DNA of 64,000 bases, taken from the NCBI GenBank assembly GCA_938035525.1, contig CALHOI010000015.1, positions 1 to 64,000 on the forward strand. Reading direction: 5' to 3'. The position numbers were made by a program, and so were the translations under genes. Positions 55,141 to 63,011 of the stretch are shown here, one piece after another. Position 1 is the first letter of the stretch. Every line of letters begins with the position of its first letter. The notes below the pieces were generated by a model. It worked only from the letters and a program-made list of their open reading frames with translations, made no database searches and had not been told where the DNA came from. This DNA is from an uncultured Granulosicoccaceae bacterium. Its GTDB lineage: Bacteria; Pseudomonadota; Gammaproteobacteria; Granulosicoccales; Granulosicoccaceae.

Positions 55141-56592
55141 ATGTCAATACTGCAAAAAAACCTGATTGCCGGTGAATGGGTTTCAGGTGAGTCTGAAATT
55201 GAAAACCACAACCCCTCCGACCTCACTGACCTGGTTGGTGTCTACGCGCAGGCAAGTTCTGATCAACTCAATGCGACTCTCGAGCAAGCACGCCTGGCGC
55301 AAAGCCAGTGGGCAGCCGTTGGTATGGAAAAAAAGCAAGCCGTTTTGATGGCCATTGGCAATGAAATGATGGAGCGAAGCGAAGAGTTGGGCACCTTGCT
55401 GAGTCGTGAAGAGGGCAAGCCTTTGGCTGAAGGTAAAGGTGAAGTGTTTCGTGCTGGGCAGTTTTTTACTTACTATGCCGCTGAATGCCTTCGTCAGCTA
55501 GGCGAAAATGCTGATAGCGTGCGCGACGGAATCGAAATCGATGTACGTCGTGAGCCAGTGGGTGTAGTGTCGATTATCTCACCGTGGAATTTTCCAACAG
55601 CAACTGCGTCATGGAAAATCGCACCGGCTCTGTGTTACGGCAATGCCGTCGTTTGGAAACCAGCGAACGTGACGCCTGCATCTGCTGTCGCTTTGAGCGA
55701 AATCATTGCAAGGCAAGATATACCCAAAGGGCTCTTTTCATTGGTCATGGGCTCCGGCAGCGCCATAGGTAGCCAGCTTGCAGCAAGCCCTCTGATAGAC
55801 GCCGTGTCTTTTACCGGCTCCGTGCCTGTTGGTAAACAGATTGCTGGCGCTGCTATCGCAAACTTGACCCGTGTGCAATTGGAAATGGGTTCCAAGAATG
55901 CGCTGGTGGTAATGGATGATGGCGACCTTGATTTGGCAGTCGGTGTTGCGCTGGGTGGGGCATTTGGTGGTTCGGGTCAAAAATGCACCGCATCATCAAG
56001 ATTAATTGTCCACGATGCTGTTCATGATGAATTTGTTGAGAAGCTTGTAAAAGGTGCGCAGGCCATGAAAGTGGGACACGCGCTAGAAGAAGGCACACAA
56101 ATTGGCCCAGTGGTCAGTGAACAGCAATTAAAAGAAAACCTGGCGTATGTTAAGTTGGGCCGTTCCGAAGGTGCTGAATTGGTGTGTGGCGGCACACGGG
56201 TAGATGCAGATCACAATGGACATTACATGTGCCCGGGTGTGTTCATAAACACCAATAACACTATGCAAATAAATAGGGAAGAAATGTTCGCGCCACTTGC
56301 GGCAGTGATAAAAGTTGATGGATACGAAGAAGCACTCAGCGTCACCAATGACACTCACTTTGGTTTGACATCCGGAATTGTCACTCGAAGCCTGGCGCGC
56401 GCCACTCACTTTCGTCGACATGCACGCACCGGTGTGGTTACGGTTAATTTACCCACCGCCGGTACCGACTATCATGTGCCCTTTGGCGGCAGGGGGGAGA
56501 GTTCCTACGGTCCAAGAGAGCAGGGCAAAACCGCCGCAGAGTTTTATACCATAGTAAAGACAGCTTACATTAGTTCAGGGTTGCCAGAATAG
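55141..56592 (+). CDS. Aldehyde dehydrogenase, probable alpha-ketoglutaric semialdehyde dehydrogenase
   Basis: A 483-residue NAD(P)-dependent aldehyde dehydrogenase. The general-base glutamate is in Q-L-E-M-G-S-K-N near 250 and the nucleophile cysteine in SGQKCTASSR near 284. The N-terminal I-A-G-E-W-V-S-G-E-S-E-I-E-N-H-N-P-S-D and the V-R-R-E-P-V-G-V-V-S-I-I-S-P-W-N-F segments fit the KGSADH branch. That enzyme oxidises 2,5-dioxopentanoate to alpha-ketoglutarate, the last step of hydroxyproline (and some pentose/glucarate) catabolism. It is 10 kb from hpbD, and a link with hydroxyproline betaine use is reasonable but not proven by linkage. Confidence 0.88.
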   Translation: MSILQKNLIAGEWVSGESEIENHNPSDLTDLVGVYAQASSDQLNATLEQARLAQSQWAAVGMEKKQAVLMAIGNEMMERSEELGTLLSREEGKPLAEGKGEVFRAGQFFTYYAAECLRQLGENADSVRDGIEIDVRREPVGVVSIISPWNFPTATASWKIAPALCYGNAVVWKPANVTPASAVALSEIIARQDIPKGLFSLVMGSGSAIGSQLAASPLIDAVSFTGSVPVGKQIAGAAIANLTRVQLEMGSKNALVVMDDGDLDLAVGVALGGAFGGSGQKCTASSRLIVHDAVHDEFVEKLVKGAQAMKVGHALEEGTQIGPVVSEQQLKENLAYVKLGRSEGAELVCGGTRVDADHNGHYMCPGVFINTNNTMQINREEMFAPLAAVIKVDGYEEALSVTNDTHFGLTSGIVTRSLARATHFRRHARTGVVTVNLPTAGTDYHVPFGGRGESSYGPREQGKTAAEFYTIVKTAYISSGLPE

Positions 56593-56820
56593 TTTCGCGG
56601 AAGCTCAGGAAATAAGACTGATGGGCTGAGGCAGGCGTTTTCAACTGACCTTATAAATGCGTGTGTGAAGTTAGCTTCATCACTACCAGAACGTATTAGA
56701 TAACCAATCTGATGCGGCGCAAAACCAGAGTCAATTCACATTTTCTCTAAAAGCGTTAAACACGTGCCAGAAACTACCGACCTTGTTAGTTACTAGTGGT
56801 AACTACAAGGAAAGACTGGC

Positions 56821-58281
56821 GTGTTTAAAAAAGGCAACTCTACTGCGGGCTATACATCTTTATCGAGCGCATTGCTTATATGCTCTTCACTGGCGTTGGT
56901 GTCATGTGGTGAAAGAGATGAATCCCAGAATGGGCCAGAATTTCAAACTGCCGGTGAATCGGCGAATACCAGCTCGACAGACACACTGCAACGCAATGCT
57001 GCCGATAATACCAGCGCCAGTCTTGGCGTTACGCTTCAAAGTATCGTGGAAACAATGAATGGCTCGGCGGCGATTGGATCTGCGTTTACGGTTCCGGGGA
57101 TTGGTTTAACAGCTGATCAACCAAGTCCAGATGGTGTATTTAATGACCCTGCCGATTCTGGGCCTCTGATTAATGAATCATTTGATACGCGCGTCAGAGA
57201 CGAATCGGGGAGCTTGTTTGAAACCTCATTAGGTCTGGCAGGCAATGCCACAACCGAACGCAATGGCAACCTTATTACTATTGATCCTGATGAGTCAGAT
57301 ATGTGTGCCCAGCAGGGTGACTTGGTCGGTGATAGTGTTTGCGAGCAACTGTTTGCTGATCTGCGTGTCACCATTAATGCACTCACCGACTCCAGCGGCA
57401 CAATTAACTATTTATTCCGTGACCAATCTGTATTGGAAATAGTTTATTCCCCCGAGTTGGGAAGCTATGAGTTAAGTCTTGCTGGTATACAGAGTATGAT
57501 TTTACGCACAAACGAGCTTGATACGCAGTCTGAGCCTGCTCCCGATAGCATGTCTGGTGCGGTCAAGTTTGAAGCTCGTGTTTTAAATTCAACCGTTGGC
57601 GCAGAATCCGCGTCCATGGCCATGTCGGTATCCGAAACCATGACCATTGTAGACTCAGCCACGGGTACCGATATTTCAATAGCACCATCAACGTTATTGG
57701 AATTAACGGCTGACGCAGGTTCCGGCACTGCCAGCATCGCAATTGGCATTGGCGCTATGTCGATAACATCGCGTAGCGATTCCTTAGCAGGTAACCCGTT
57801 ACAGAACCTGATGCTATCTGGTATCACTGCTCGCGCAGATATCAGCAATAATGGCGATGTACTAACAGTCAGCAATGTTGGTCTTGGTAATGGGCCGTTG
57901 GTTATGAGCGTTGATTCTTTGGAATCTGTGCGAGCAACACTGGATACGTTTGGTTTTACGGTTGATGCCAGTAACAACACCATTGAATTAAATGGTGATT
58001 TAAATTACGCAGCAGCATTTAATAATATCCTGGGTTCGCTGGACGAAACTGCATCACACGACTCGTCGTCGAGCTTTAGTTTGTCAGCTGCCTCAGGCAC
58101 CACGTTTGCAGAAATGGCCAGTGGTGTTATGCGAATTGATCAGGGTGGCCCACTAAACCTGGTATATGCATTGTTTGATGGCAGCTCTGCCACCAATGGT
58201 TCTGTTACTGTTAATCAGGGGCAGTGTTTCGGGGAACAATTTAATACCGATTCGCCGATCGATACAGTAACCTGTAATTAG
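56821..58281 (+). CDS. Putative lipoprotein, unrecognised
   Basis: A 486-residue secreted protein that I do not recognise. It starts at a GTG with GGAAAG upstream; the signal sequence at residues 12-28 ends in the lipobox L-V-S-C, so the mature lipoprotein would begin at C29. The rest is acidic, rich in S, T, N and D, with alternating hydrophobic residues (beta-rich, e.g. M-S-V-S-E-T-M-T-I-V near 270) and few charged patches. Cysteine pairs lie near 161/172 and at the C-terminus (Q-G-Q-C ... V-T-C-N). It is preceded by a 228-base spacer and convergent with an ABC operon. Confidence 0.65.
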   Translation: MFKKGNSTAGYTSLSSALLICSSLALVSCGERDESQNGPEFQTAGESANTSSTDTLQRNAADNTSASLGVTLQSIVETMNGSAAIGSAFTVPGIGLTADQPSPDGVFNDPADSGPLINESFDTRVRDESGSLFETSLGLAGNATTERNGNLITIDPDESDMCAQQGDLVGDSVCEQLFADLRVTINALTDSSGTINYLFRDQSVLEIVYSPELGSYELSLAGIQSMILRTNELDTQSEPAPDSMSGAVKFEARVLNSTVGAESASMAMSVSETMTIVDSATGTDISIAPSTLLELTADAGSGTASIAIGIGAMSITSRSDSLAGNPLQNLMLSGITARADISNNGDVLTVSNVGLGNGPLVMSVDSLESVRATLDTFGFTVDASNNTIELNGDLNYAAAFNNILGSLDETASHDSSSSFSLSAASGTTFAEMASGVMRIDQGGPLNLVYALFDGSSATNGSVTVNQGQCFGEQFNTDSPIDTVTCN

Positions 58282-58304
58282 TTTTAAAACCGTTGGGTCA
58301 GGGC

Positions 58305-59045
58305 TCAGTTTTTCAGTACTGACGACAAAAATTCGCGGGTGCGGGGCTCTTCCGGGTTGCTGAATAGTTTATCCGGTGCAGCTTTTTCAATTATCCGACC
58401 CTGATCCAACATACATACCGTGTCTGCAGCTTCGCGTGCAAAGCCGATTTCGTGAGTGGCTAAAATCATTGTCATTCCCTGACGCTTTAATTGTCTTAGT
58501 ACGTCCAGAACCTCTTCTATAAGCTCCGGATCCAGCGCCGATGTGACCTCATCGAACAGCATTATTTGTGGATTCATGGCCAGTGCTCTAATAATGGCAA
58601 CGCGTTGTTGCTGGCCGCCAGACAGTTGATCAGGGTAATGATTCATTCTGTCTTCAAGACCAAACTTGGTGAACAGCTCGGTTGCGTTGTTAAAAAGTTG
58701 CTCTTTAGGCTGGCGTAAAACACGACGAGGCGCCAGTGTGACATTTTCAAGCGCGCTCATATGCGGAAATAAATTGAAGCTTTGAAACACCAGGCCAATT
58801 TTTTGTCTGATCGGTTGTGGATTGAGTCCGGGTTCTGATATTTCTTGCGAGTTATAAACAATTTGCCCGTTGTCAATGGGTTCTAGTAAATTGATGCAGC
58901 GCAACAAGGTTGATTTGCCCGAGCCCGACGAACCTATGAGGCAGACCATTTCGCCTTCAGCAACGGACAAGTCTATGCCTTGTAGTACGGGAATATCACC
59001 GAATGACTTATGTACGTCAATCAATTGAAGTTTTGTCAGTGCCAT
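58305..59045 (-). CDS. Polar amino acid ABC transporter ATP-binding protein (GlnQ-like)
   Basis: A 246-residue ATPase of the PAAT group. Walker A GSSGSGKST near 38, Q-loop V-F-Q-S-F-N-L-F-P-H near 87, signature LSGGQQQRVAI near 140, Walker B I-M-L-F-D-E-V-T-S-A-L-D near 160, and switch H in A-T-H-E-I-G-F-A. The start shares one base with the permease stop. It energises the importer made with the permease and binding protein encoded upstream on the same strand. Confidence 0.92.
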   Translation of the reverse strand: MALTKLQLIDVHKSFGDIPVLQGIDLSVAEGEMVCLIGSSGSGKSTLLRCINLLEPIDNGQIVYNSQEISEPGLNPQPIRQKIGLVFQSFNLFPHMSALENVTLAPRRVLRQPKEQLFNNATELFTKFGLEDRMNHYPDQLSGGQQQRVAIIRALAMNPQIMLFDEVTSALDPELIEEVLDVLRQLKRQGMTMILATHEIGFAREAADTVCMLDQGRIIEKAAPDKLFSNPEEPRTREFLSSVLKN

Positions 59046-59866
59046 CAGCTACGCTCTCGATGCTGCTTCGCCAGCAGGTAATCGGCATAACGGGTAGCAG
59101 GGATAGTGATGGCAAGGAAAATAATGGCAGCACCAACATAGGGTGTGAAGTTAGCAAGTAATGATTTGTGCACCCCAGCTTGACGCAGAATCTCGACGGG
59201 GCCTATAAACGACAGTAGAGCCACATCTTTTTGTAATGCCACCAACATATTCATGTTTGCGGGAACAACTCGGCGCAAAGCTTGCGGTAAGACTATGTAT
59301 CGCATGGTGTCACCATGGCTAAGCCCTAAAGAGTGGCCGGCCGCTCGTTGGCTTTCGTGTACTGACTCAATACCGCTTCTGATGACCTCTGCAACGTAGG
59401 CTGAATAAGTTAATACTAAAGCCAGTGTGCCCCAGATGTACGGACTGTTCCAGGGACGGGGCAGGCCAAGTCCTGGTACCCCAAAACCAATGAGAAAAAT
59501 CGTCAGGATAACGGGCACACCACGAAATATATCGGTGTACAAAATACCGAACATCCGCAGTGGAAACATCACCGCAGATTTCTGGTCTCGGCAGAGTGCA
59601 ATTAATAACCCGAGTATAGCGATAGCCGGTAGTGACCATAGAAATATGGCGATATCGAGAGTAAATGCTTTTAGTAAAGACGGGAAAGTTGAAACCAGAA
59701 TGTCGCCATTGAAAAAACTGTTTTTGACTTTGGTCCAGCCAGGGGCTTGCGGAACAAGCACCACCAGAGCACTTAAAACCAGCAAGGTACTGAGCGTGGC
59801 AATAGCCACGCCCTTGCGTTTTTGCTTTTTCTCGAATGCAACTCGTGTTGCGCTGCGACTTTTCAT
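59045..59866 (-). CDS. Polar amino acid ABC transporter permease
   Basis: A 273-residue HisM/GlnP-family permease. A first helix lies at residues 19-40, and further ones near 65, 100, 145 and 245. The EAA-type loop reads E-S-V-H-E-S-Q-R-A-A-G-H-S-L-G near 185, followed by LPQALRRVVPANMN, the family hallmark. Only one permease is present, so it probably works as a homodimer. It is six bases after the binding protein gene. Confidence 0.9.
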   Translation of the reverse strand: MKSRSATRVAFEKKQKRKGVAIATLSTLLVLSALVVLVPQAPGWTKVKNSFFNGDILVSTFPSLLKAFTLDIAIFLWSLPAIAILGLLIALCRDQKSAVMFPLRMFGILYTDIFRGVPVILTIFLIGFGVPGLGLPRPWNSPYIWGTLALVLTYSAYVAEVIRSGIESVHESQRAAGHSLGLSHGDTMRYIVLPQALRRVVPANMNMLVALQKDVALLSFIGPVEILRQAGVHKSLLANFTPYVGAAIIFLAITIPATRYADYLLAKQHRERS

Positions 59867-59872
59867 TAGGTT

Positions 59873-60712
59873 TTATTTAATCAATGGTACCCCAGTGGTT
59901 TCTTGCAACCATTGCGCTTCGATGCTGGCAAGTGTTCCGTCCTCAGTCATGGCATTCACCGCCATATCAACGCATTCTTTCAGTGCACTACCATCTTCCA
60001 TTAGCAAGCCGAACTGATCAGGTGTTTCGGTTCGATCAGCAGGAAACTGACCTAAAACAACACCGTCTTCAAGCACTACCGCGCCAAGGTATAGAGCGGT
60101 TGGCAGATCAAACATGGCCGCATCGATCTGATTGGCTTTCATGGCTTCGGTGACGTTGACATTGTCGTCATACAGAAGTGGGTCGCTGTCGGGCTTAATG
60201 TTGTCTTGCAGCATTTTCAATGCAGTAGTATTGGCATCTATTCCCCACTTAAGTTTTTTTAAAGACGCAACGGTTGCCTCTGCACCGTTGTCTACAGCCG
60301 ACTTACGCACCAGTATGGCCATGGCCGCTGAATAGTACGGGGCAGAAAAATCGACAACTTTTTCGCGTTCCTCGGTGATAGAGAACTGTTGCAGGTTAAA
60401 GTCGAAGTCTTTAGTACCGGGTTGAATGGATTGGTCGAATGATGCCGACGTCCACTCGACCTTGTCTTTATCAAAACCCATGCGACTTGCAACTTCGTAG
60501 GCGACCGCGGCTTCAAAGCCTTCACCTGAAGACGGGTTGTTGTCCATGACCCACGGATAGTAAGCCGGGTTGCCTGTGGCAATAGTCAGCACATTTTCTT
60601 TCAAGGTTTTACCCGCTGCGCATTCGCTGGCTGTGCTGGCGTTGCTGGTGGAAGCCAGTAGCAGTGCGAATGCTGCTACCGCGACTTTAGGTGATCTGCT
60701 AGGGAATTTCAT
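59873..60712 (-). CDS. Polar amino acid ABC transporter substrate-binding protein
   Basis: A 279-residue SBP_bac_3 family protein. The signal peptide ends after S-N-A-S near residue 26. A disulfide is likely between C31 and another cysteine near 257 (A-L-K-E-C). The ligand-binding lobes show N-P-A-Y-Y-P-W-V near 50, F-E-A-A-V-A-Y-E-V near 68 and DFNLQQFSITEEREKVVDF near 118, the spot of the family motif. It may bind an amino acid or small acid. The gene lies 120 bases downstream of the idonate dehydrogenase gene, same strand. Confidence 0.9.
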   Translation of the reverse strand: MKFPSRSPKVAVAAFALLLASTSNASTASECAAGKTLKENVLTIATGNPAYYPWVMDNNPSSGEGFEAAVAYEVASRMGFDKDKVEWTSASFDQSIQPGTKDFDFNLQQFSITEEREKVVDFSAPYYSAAMAILVRKSAVDNGAEATVASLKKLKWGIDANTTALKMLQDNIKPDSDPLLYDDNVNVTEAMKANQIDAAMFDLPTALYLGAVVLEDGVVLGQFPADRTETPDQFGLLMEDGSALKECVDMAVNAMTEDGTLASIEAQWLQETTGVPLIK

Positions 60713-60832
60713 GGTGTACGCTCCGTTTATATTTGGCTTGTAGCCGCGCTATGCGGACCAATATGAACGATACTATTGGGTTTTAGCTGAATGAGCAAAT
60801 CTGGAGCTGGCCGTGGTGTTTTCTGCTCGCAC

Positions 60833-61873
60833 TCACGCGTTAAATTGAATTTGGGTTTTCATTGCGATACTTCGGTCGTTGGCTATTTTAAACGCCTCTT
60901 CAAAGCTATCCAGCGGCAGGGTATGGGTAACAAGCGGCTTTACATTGACGCGCTTGTTTTGCATCAGTGTCACAGCCGTTTCAAATTCGGGGTGAAAGCG
61001 AAAAGAGCCTCTTAAATCAATTTCTTTTGCAGTCATTTGCATCAGTGGTAGTGACATATCGCCACCCAAGCCCACTTGCATCAATATGCTACGGGGTCGC
61101 AATGCCGCGATGCCATCTCTTAATGCTTGCTCGTTACCTGAACATTCGAACATCACATCAAAATAACCTTTGCCTTTTGAGTAAGATGCCAGTGCATCCT
61201 TGTTGTTCAATACATTGATGGCTTGGTCCACACCGCACTCTTTTCCCATAGCCAGTGCATTGTCTGCAATGTCGGTAGCAACTATTTCTGCTGCACCTGA
61301 TAAGCGAGCAGTGATTGCACACAGCACGCCTATAGGCCCACAGCCGGTAATTAAAACGCGTTTACCAACCAAATCTCCCGCTCGTTGCGTTGCGTGTAAT
61401 GCGACAGCTAAAGGCTCGGCGGTTGCAGCTTCTGCGGGTGTTAGTCCCTCGGCCTTTACACACTGGATTGCCTTAACAGTAAGTTGTTCTCTAAAAACAC
61501 CTTGTATATGCGGCCATGGCATCGCCGAGCCATAAAATTGCATGTCAATACAATGATTTTGTTGACCCTTCAAACAGTATTGGCATTGATAACAGGGTCG
61601 GGAAGGGGAAACAGCAACCAGTTCGCCCGGATGAAAGTCAGTGACGTTTGACCCAGTAGCTTTAACGTACCCTGAGACTTCGTGTCCCAGTATCATCGGT
61701 TGTTTTAACTTGACCGGACCAAAGCCGCCGTGGTTGTAATAGTGTAAATCGGAACCGCAAACGCCTCCGATTGCCGTTTCAATAATAACTTCGTCGGCTT
61801 GTGGAGTTTGATCATCCAACTCGACCTCTTCCAGTCTTAAATCAAGCGGCGCATGAATAACAAGTGTTTTCAT
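60833..61873 (-). CDS. idnD: L-idonate 5-dehydrogenase (zinc alcohol dehydrogenase family)
   Basis: A 346-residue medium-chain dehydrogenase that oxidises L-idonate to 5-ketogluconate with NAD(P). Catalytic zinc site: C in GGVCGSDLHYY near 39 and H-E in LGHEVSG near 64. The structural zinc cysteines have the spacing C-x2-C-x2-C-x7-C near 95. The Rossmann motif is G-C-G-P-I-G near 175. M-Q-F-Y-G-S-A-M and D-L-R-G-S-F-R-F follow E. coli IdnD closely. A GntR-type operator lies in the spacer with the divergent SDR gene (61996-62011), fitting co-regulation by gluconate or idonate. Confidence 0.9.
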   Translation of the reverse strand: MKTLVIHAPLDLRLEEVELDDQTPQADEVIIETAIGGVCGSDLHYYNHGGFGPVKLKQPMILGHEVSGYVKATGSNVTDFHPGELVAVSPSRPCYQCQYCLKGQQNHCIDMQFYGSAMPWPHIQGVFREQLTVKAIQCVKAEGLTPAEAATAEPLAVALHATQRAGDLVGKRVLITGCGPIGVLCAITARLSGAAEIVATDIADNALAMGKECGVDQAINVLNNKDALASYSKGKGYFDVMFECSGNEQALRDGIAALRPRSILMQVGLGGDMSLPLMQMTAKEIDLRGSFRFHPEFETAVTLMQNKRVNVKPLVTHTLPLDSFEEAFKIANDRSIAMKTQIQFNA

Positions 61874-61995
61874 TGGGATTTTTCCATTTTACCTTTGCGG
61901 CGATTAAGGTCATTAGTCGTTTAGAGAACAGATTGGTGCCTTTCTGCAGAAATTAACACGATAAAAGAGTTGCAGTTTGATACACAAATAGTGTA

Positions 61996-62011
61996 ATGTT
62001 ACCGGTAACAT
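61996..62011. promoter_or_regulatory. GntR/IdnR-type operator between idnD and idnO
   Basis: ATGTTACCGGTAACAT is a perfect 16-base palindrome equal to the operator consensus of the LacI-family gluconate repressor GntR (and IdnR). It lies 122 bases before the idnD start and 49 before the idnO start, so it can serve both genes. The repressor gene itself is not in the window. Confidence 0.9.
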
Positions 62012-62060
62012 AAATCAAGTGAAAGTCTCCCTTAAGGCTTCTGAGCAGAGAACGTACTAA

Positions 62061-62834
62061 ATGACCACGGGTATTGCACGCTTCGACTTAACCGGTAAAC
62101 GAGCCTTGATCACTGGGTCTAGCCAAGGTATCGGTCTGACTCTGGCACGTGGGCTTGGTGAAGCAGGCGCCAGCATTATTGTCAATGGCAGAGACAAAGA
62201 TAAGTTATCTGCCGCAGCAAAGTCACTAAGCGACAATCAAATCGATGTTGCTGAACTGCCGTTTGATGTCACAGATCATGCTGCAGTTGCCGAGGCGTTA
62301 AACGGTGCAACCAGTACCATTGGTGATATCGATATCCTGATTAACAATGCCGGTATGCAGCATCGTACGCCTTTGGAAGACTTCGATCCGGTTATGTTTG
62401 AAAAACTGCTGCAAACCAATATTTCTTCGGTCTTTAATGTTGGTCAAGCCGTTGCAAAACACATGATTTCCAGAGGTTCAGGCAAAATAATCAATATTGC
62501 ATCGGTGCAAACAGCCATGGCCAGGCCGGGCATAGCACCGTATACCGCAACAAAAGGAGCGGTCGCTAACCTGACAAAAGGCATGGCAACTGATTGGGCG
62601 CAATATGGCTTACAGGTTAACGCTATTGCCCCGGGTTATTTTGATACACCGCTCAACGCGGCATTGGTTGCCGATGATACATTTAGCGACTGGCTGGCCA
62701 AGCGCACACCAGCTGGTAGGTGGGGGCAATTAGACGAGCTCATTGGAGCATCCATTTTCTTAAGTTCAGATGCATCCAGTTTTATTAATGGTCATACTTT
62801 ATTTGTAGACGGTGGTATCACAGCTTGTTTGTAA
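62061..62834 (+). CDS. idnO: Gluconate 5-dehydrogenase (short-chain dehydrogenase)
   Basis: A 257-residue SDR. The cofactor motif is T-G-S-S-Q-G-I-G near 18, N-N-A-G near 97, the catalytic serine is in I-A-S-V near 149, and Y-x3-K is Y-T-A-T-K near 160. The closing A-S-S-F-I-N-G-H-T-L-F-V-D-G-G is normal. It reduces 5-ketogluconate to gluconate, the step after IdnD. The pairing with a divergent idnD and shared GntR-type operator makes IdnO the best assignment; SDRs of other specificity look much alike. Confidence 0.82.
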   Translation: MTTGIARFDLTGKRALITGSSQGIGLTLARGLGEAGASIIVNGRDKDKLSAAAKSLSDNQIDVAELPFDVTDHAAVAEALNGATSTIGDIDILINNAGMQHRTPLEDFDPVMFEKLLQTNISSVFNVGQAVAKHMISRGSGKIINIASVQTAMARPGIAPYTATKGAVANLTKGMATDWAQYGLQVNAIAPGYFDTPLNAALVADDTFSDWLAKRTPAGRWGQLDELIGASIFLSSDASSFINGHTLFVDGGITACL

Positions 62835-62931
62835 GCCGTGAGTCGTCTTTATCGAGTGAGGGCAAAATAGGGTTTTGGTAACAAACGTACGATGTAATAA
62901 AGCGGTGTGGCATTTCCGGCTTTTTTTGGGT

Positions 62932-62955
62932 AAAAATGTTACCGGTAACATTTTT
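62932..62955. promoter_or_regulatory. GntR/IdnR-type operator upstream of ABC ATPase gene
   Basis: The same 16-base palindrome (core 62936-62951) is flanked on both sides by four A/T pairs, giving a 24-base perfect palindrome. It lies 57 bases before the MalK-type ATPase start at 63012, placing that importer in the same regulon as idnD and idnO. Confidence 0.9.
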
Positions 62956-63011
62956 CGAATTAAACAGCTTGGCGTAACAGCGAAGCTAAATGAGCAAATT
63001 TAAGGCTAAAA

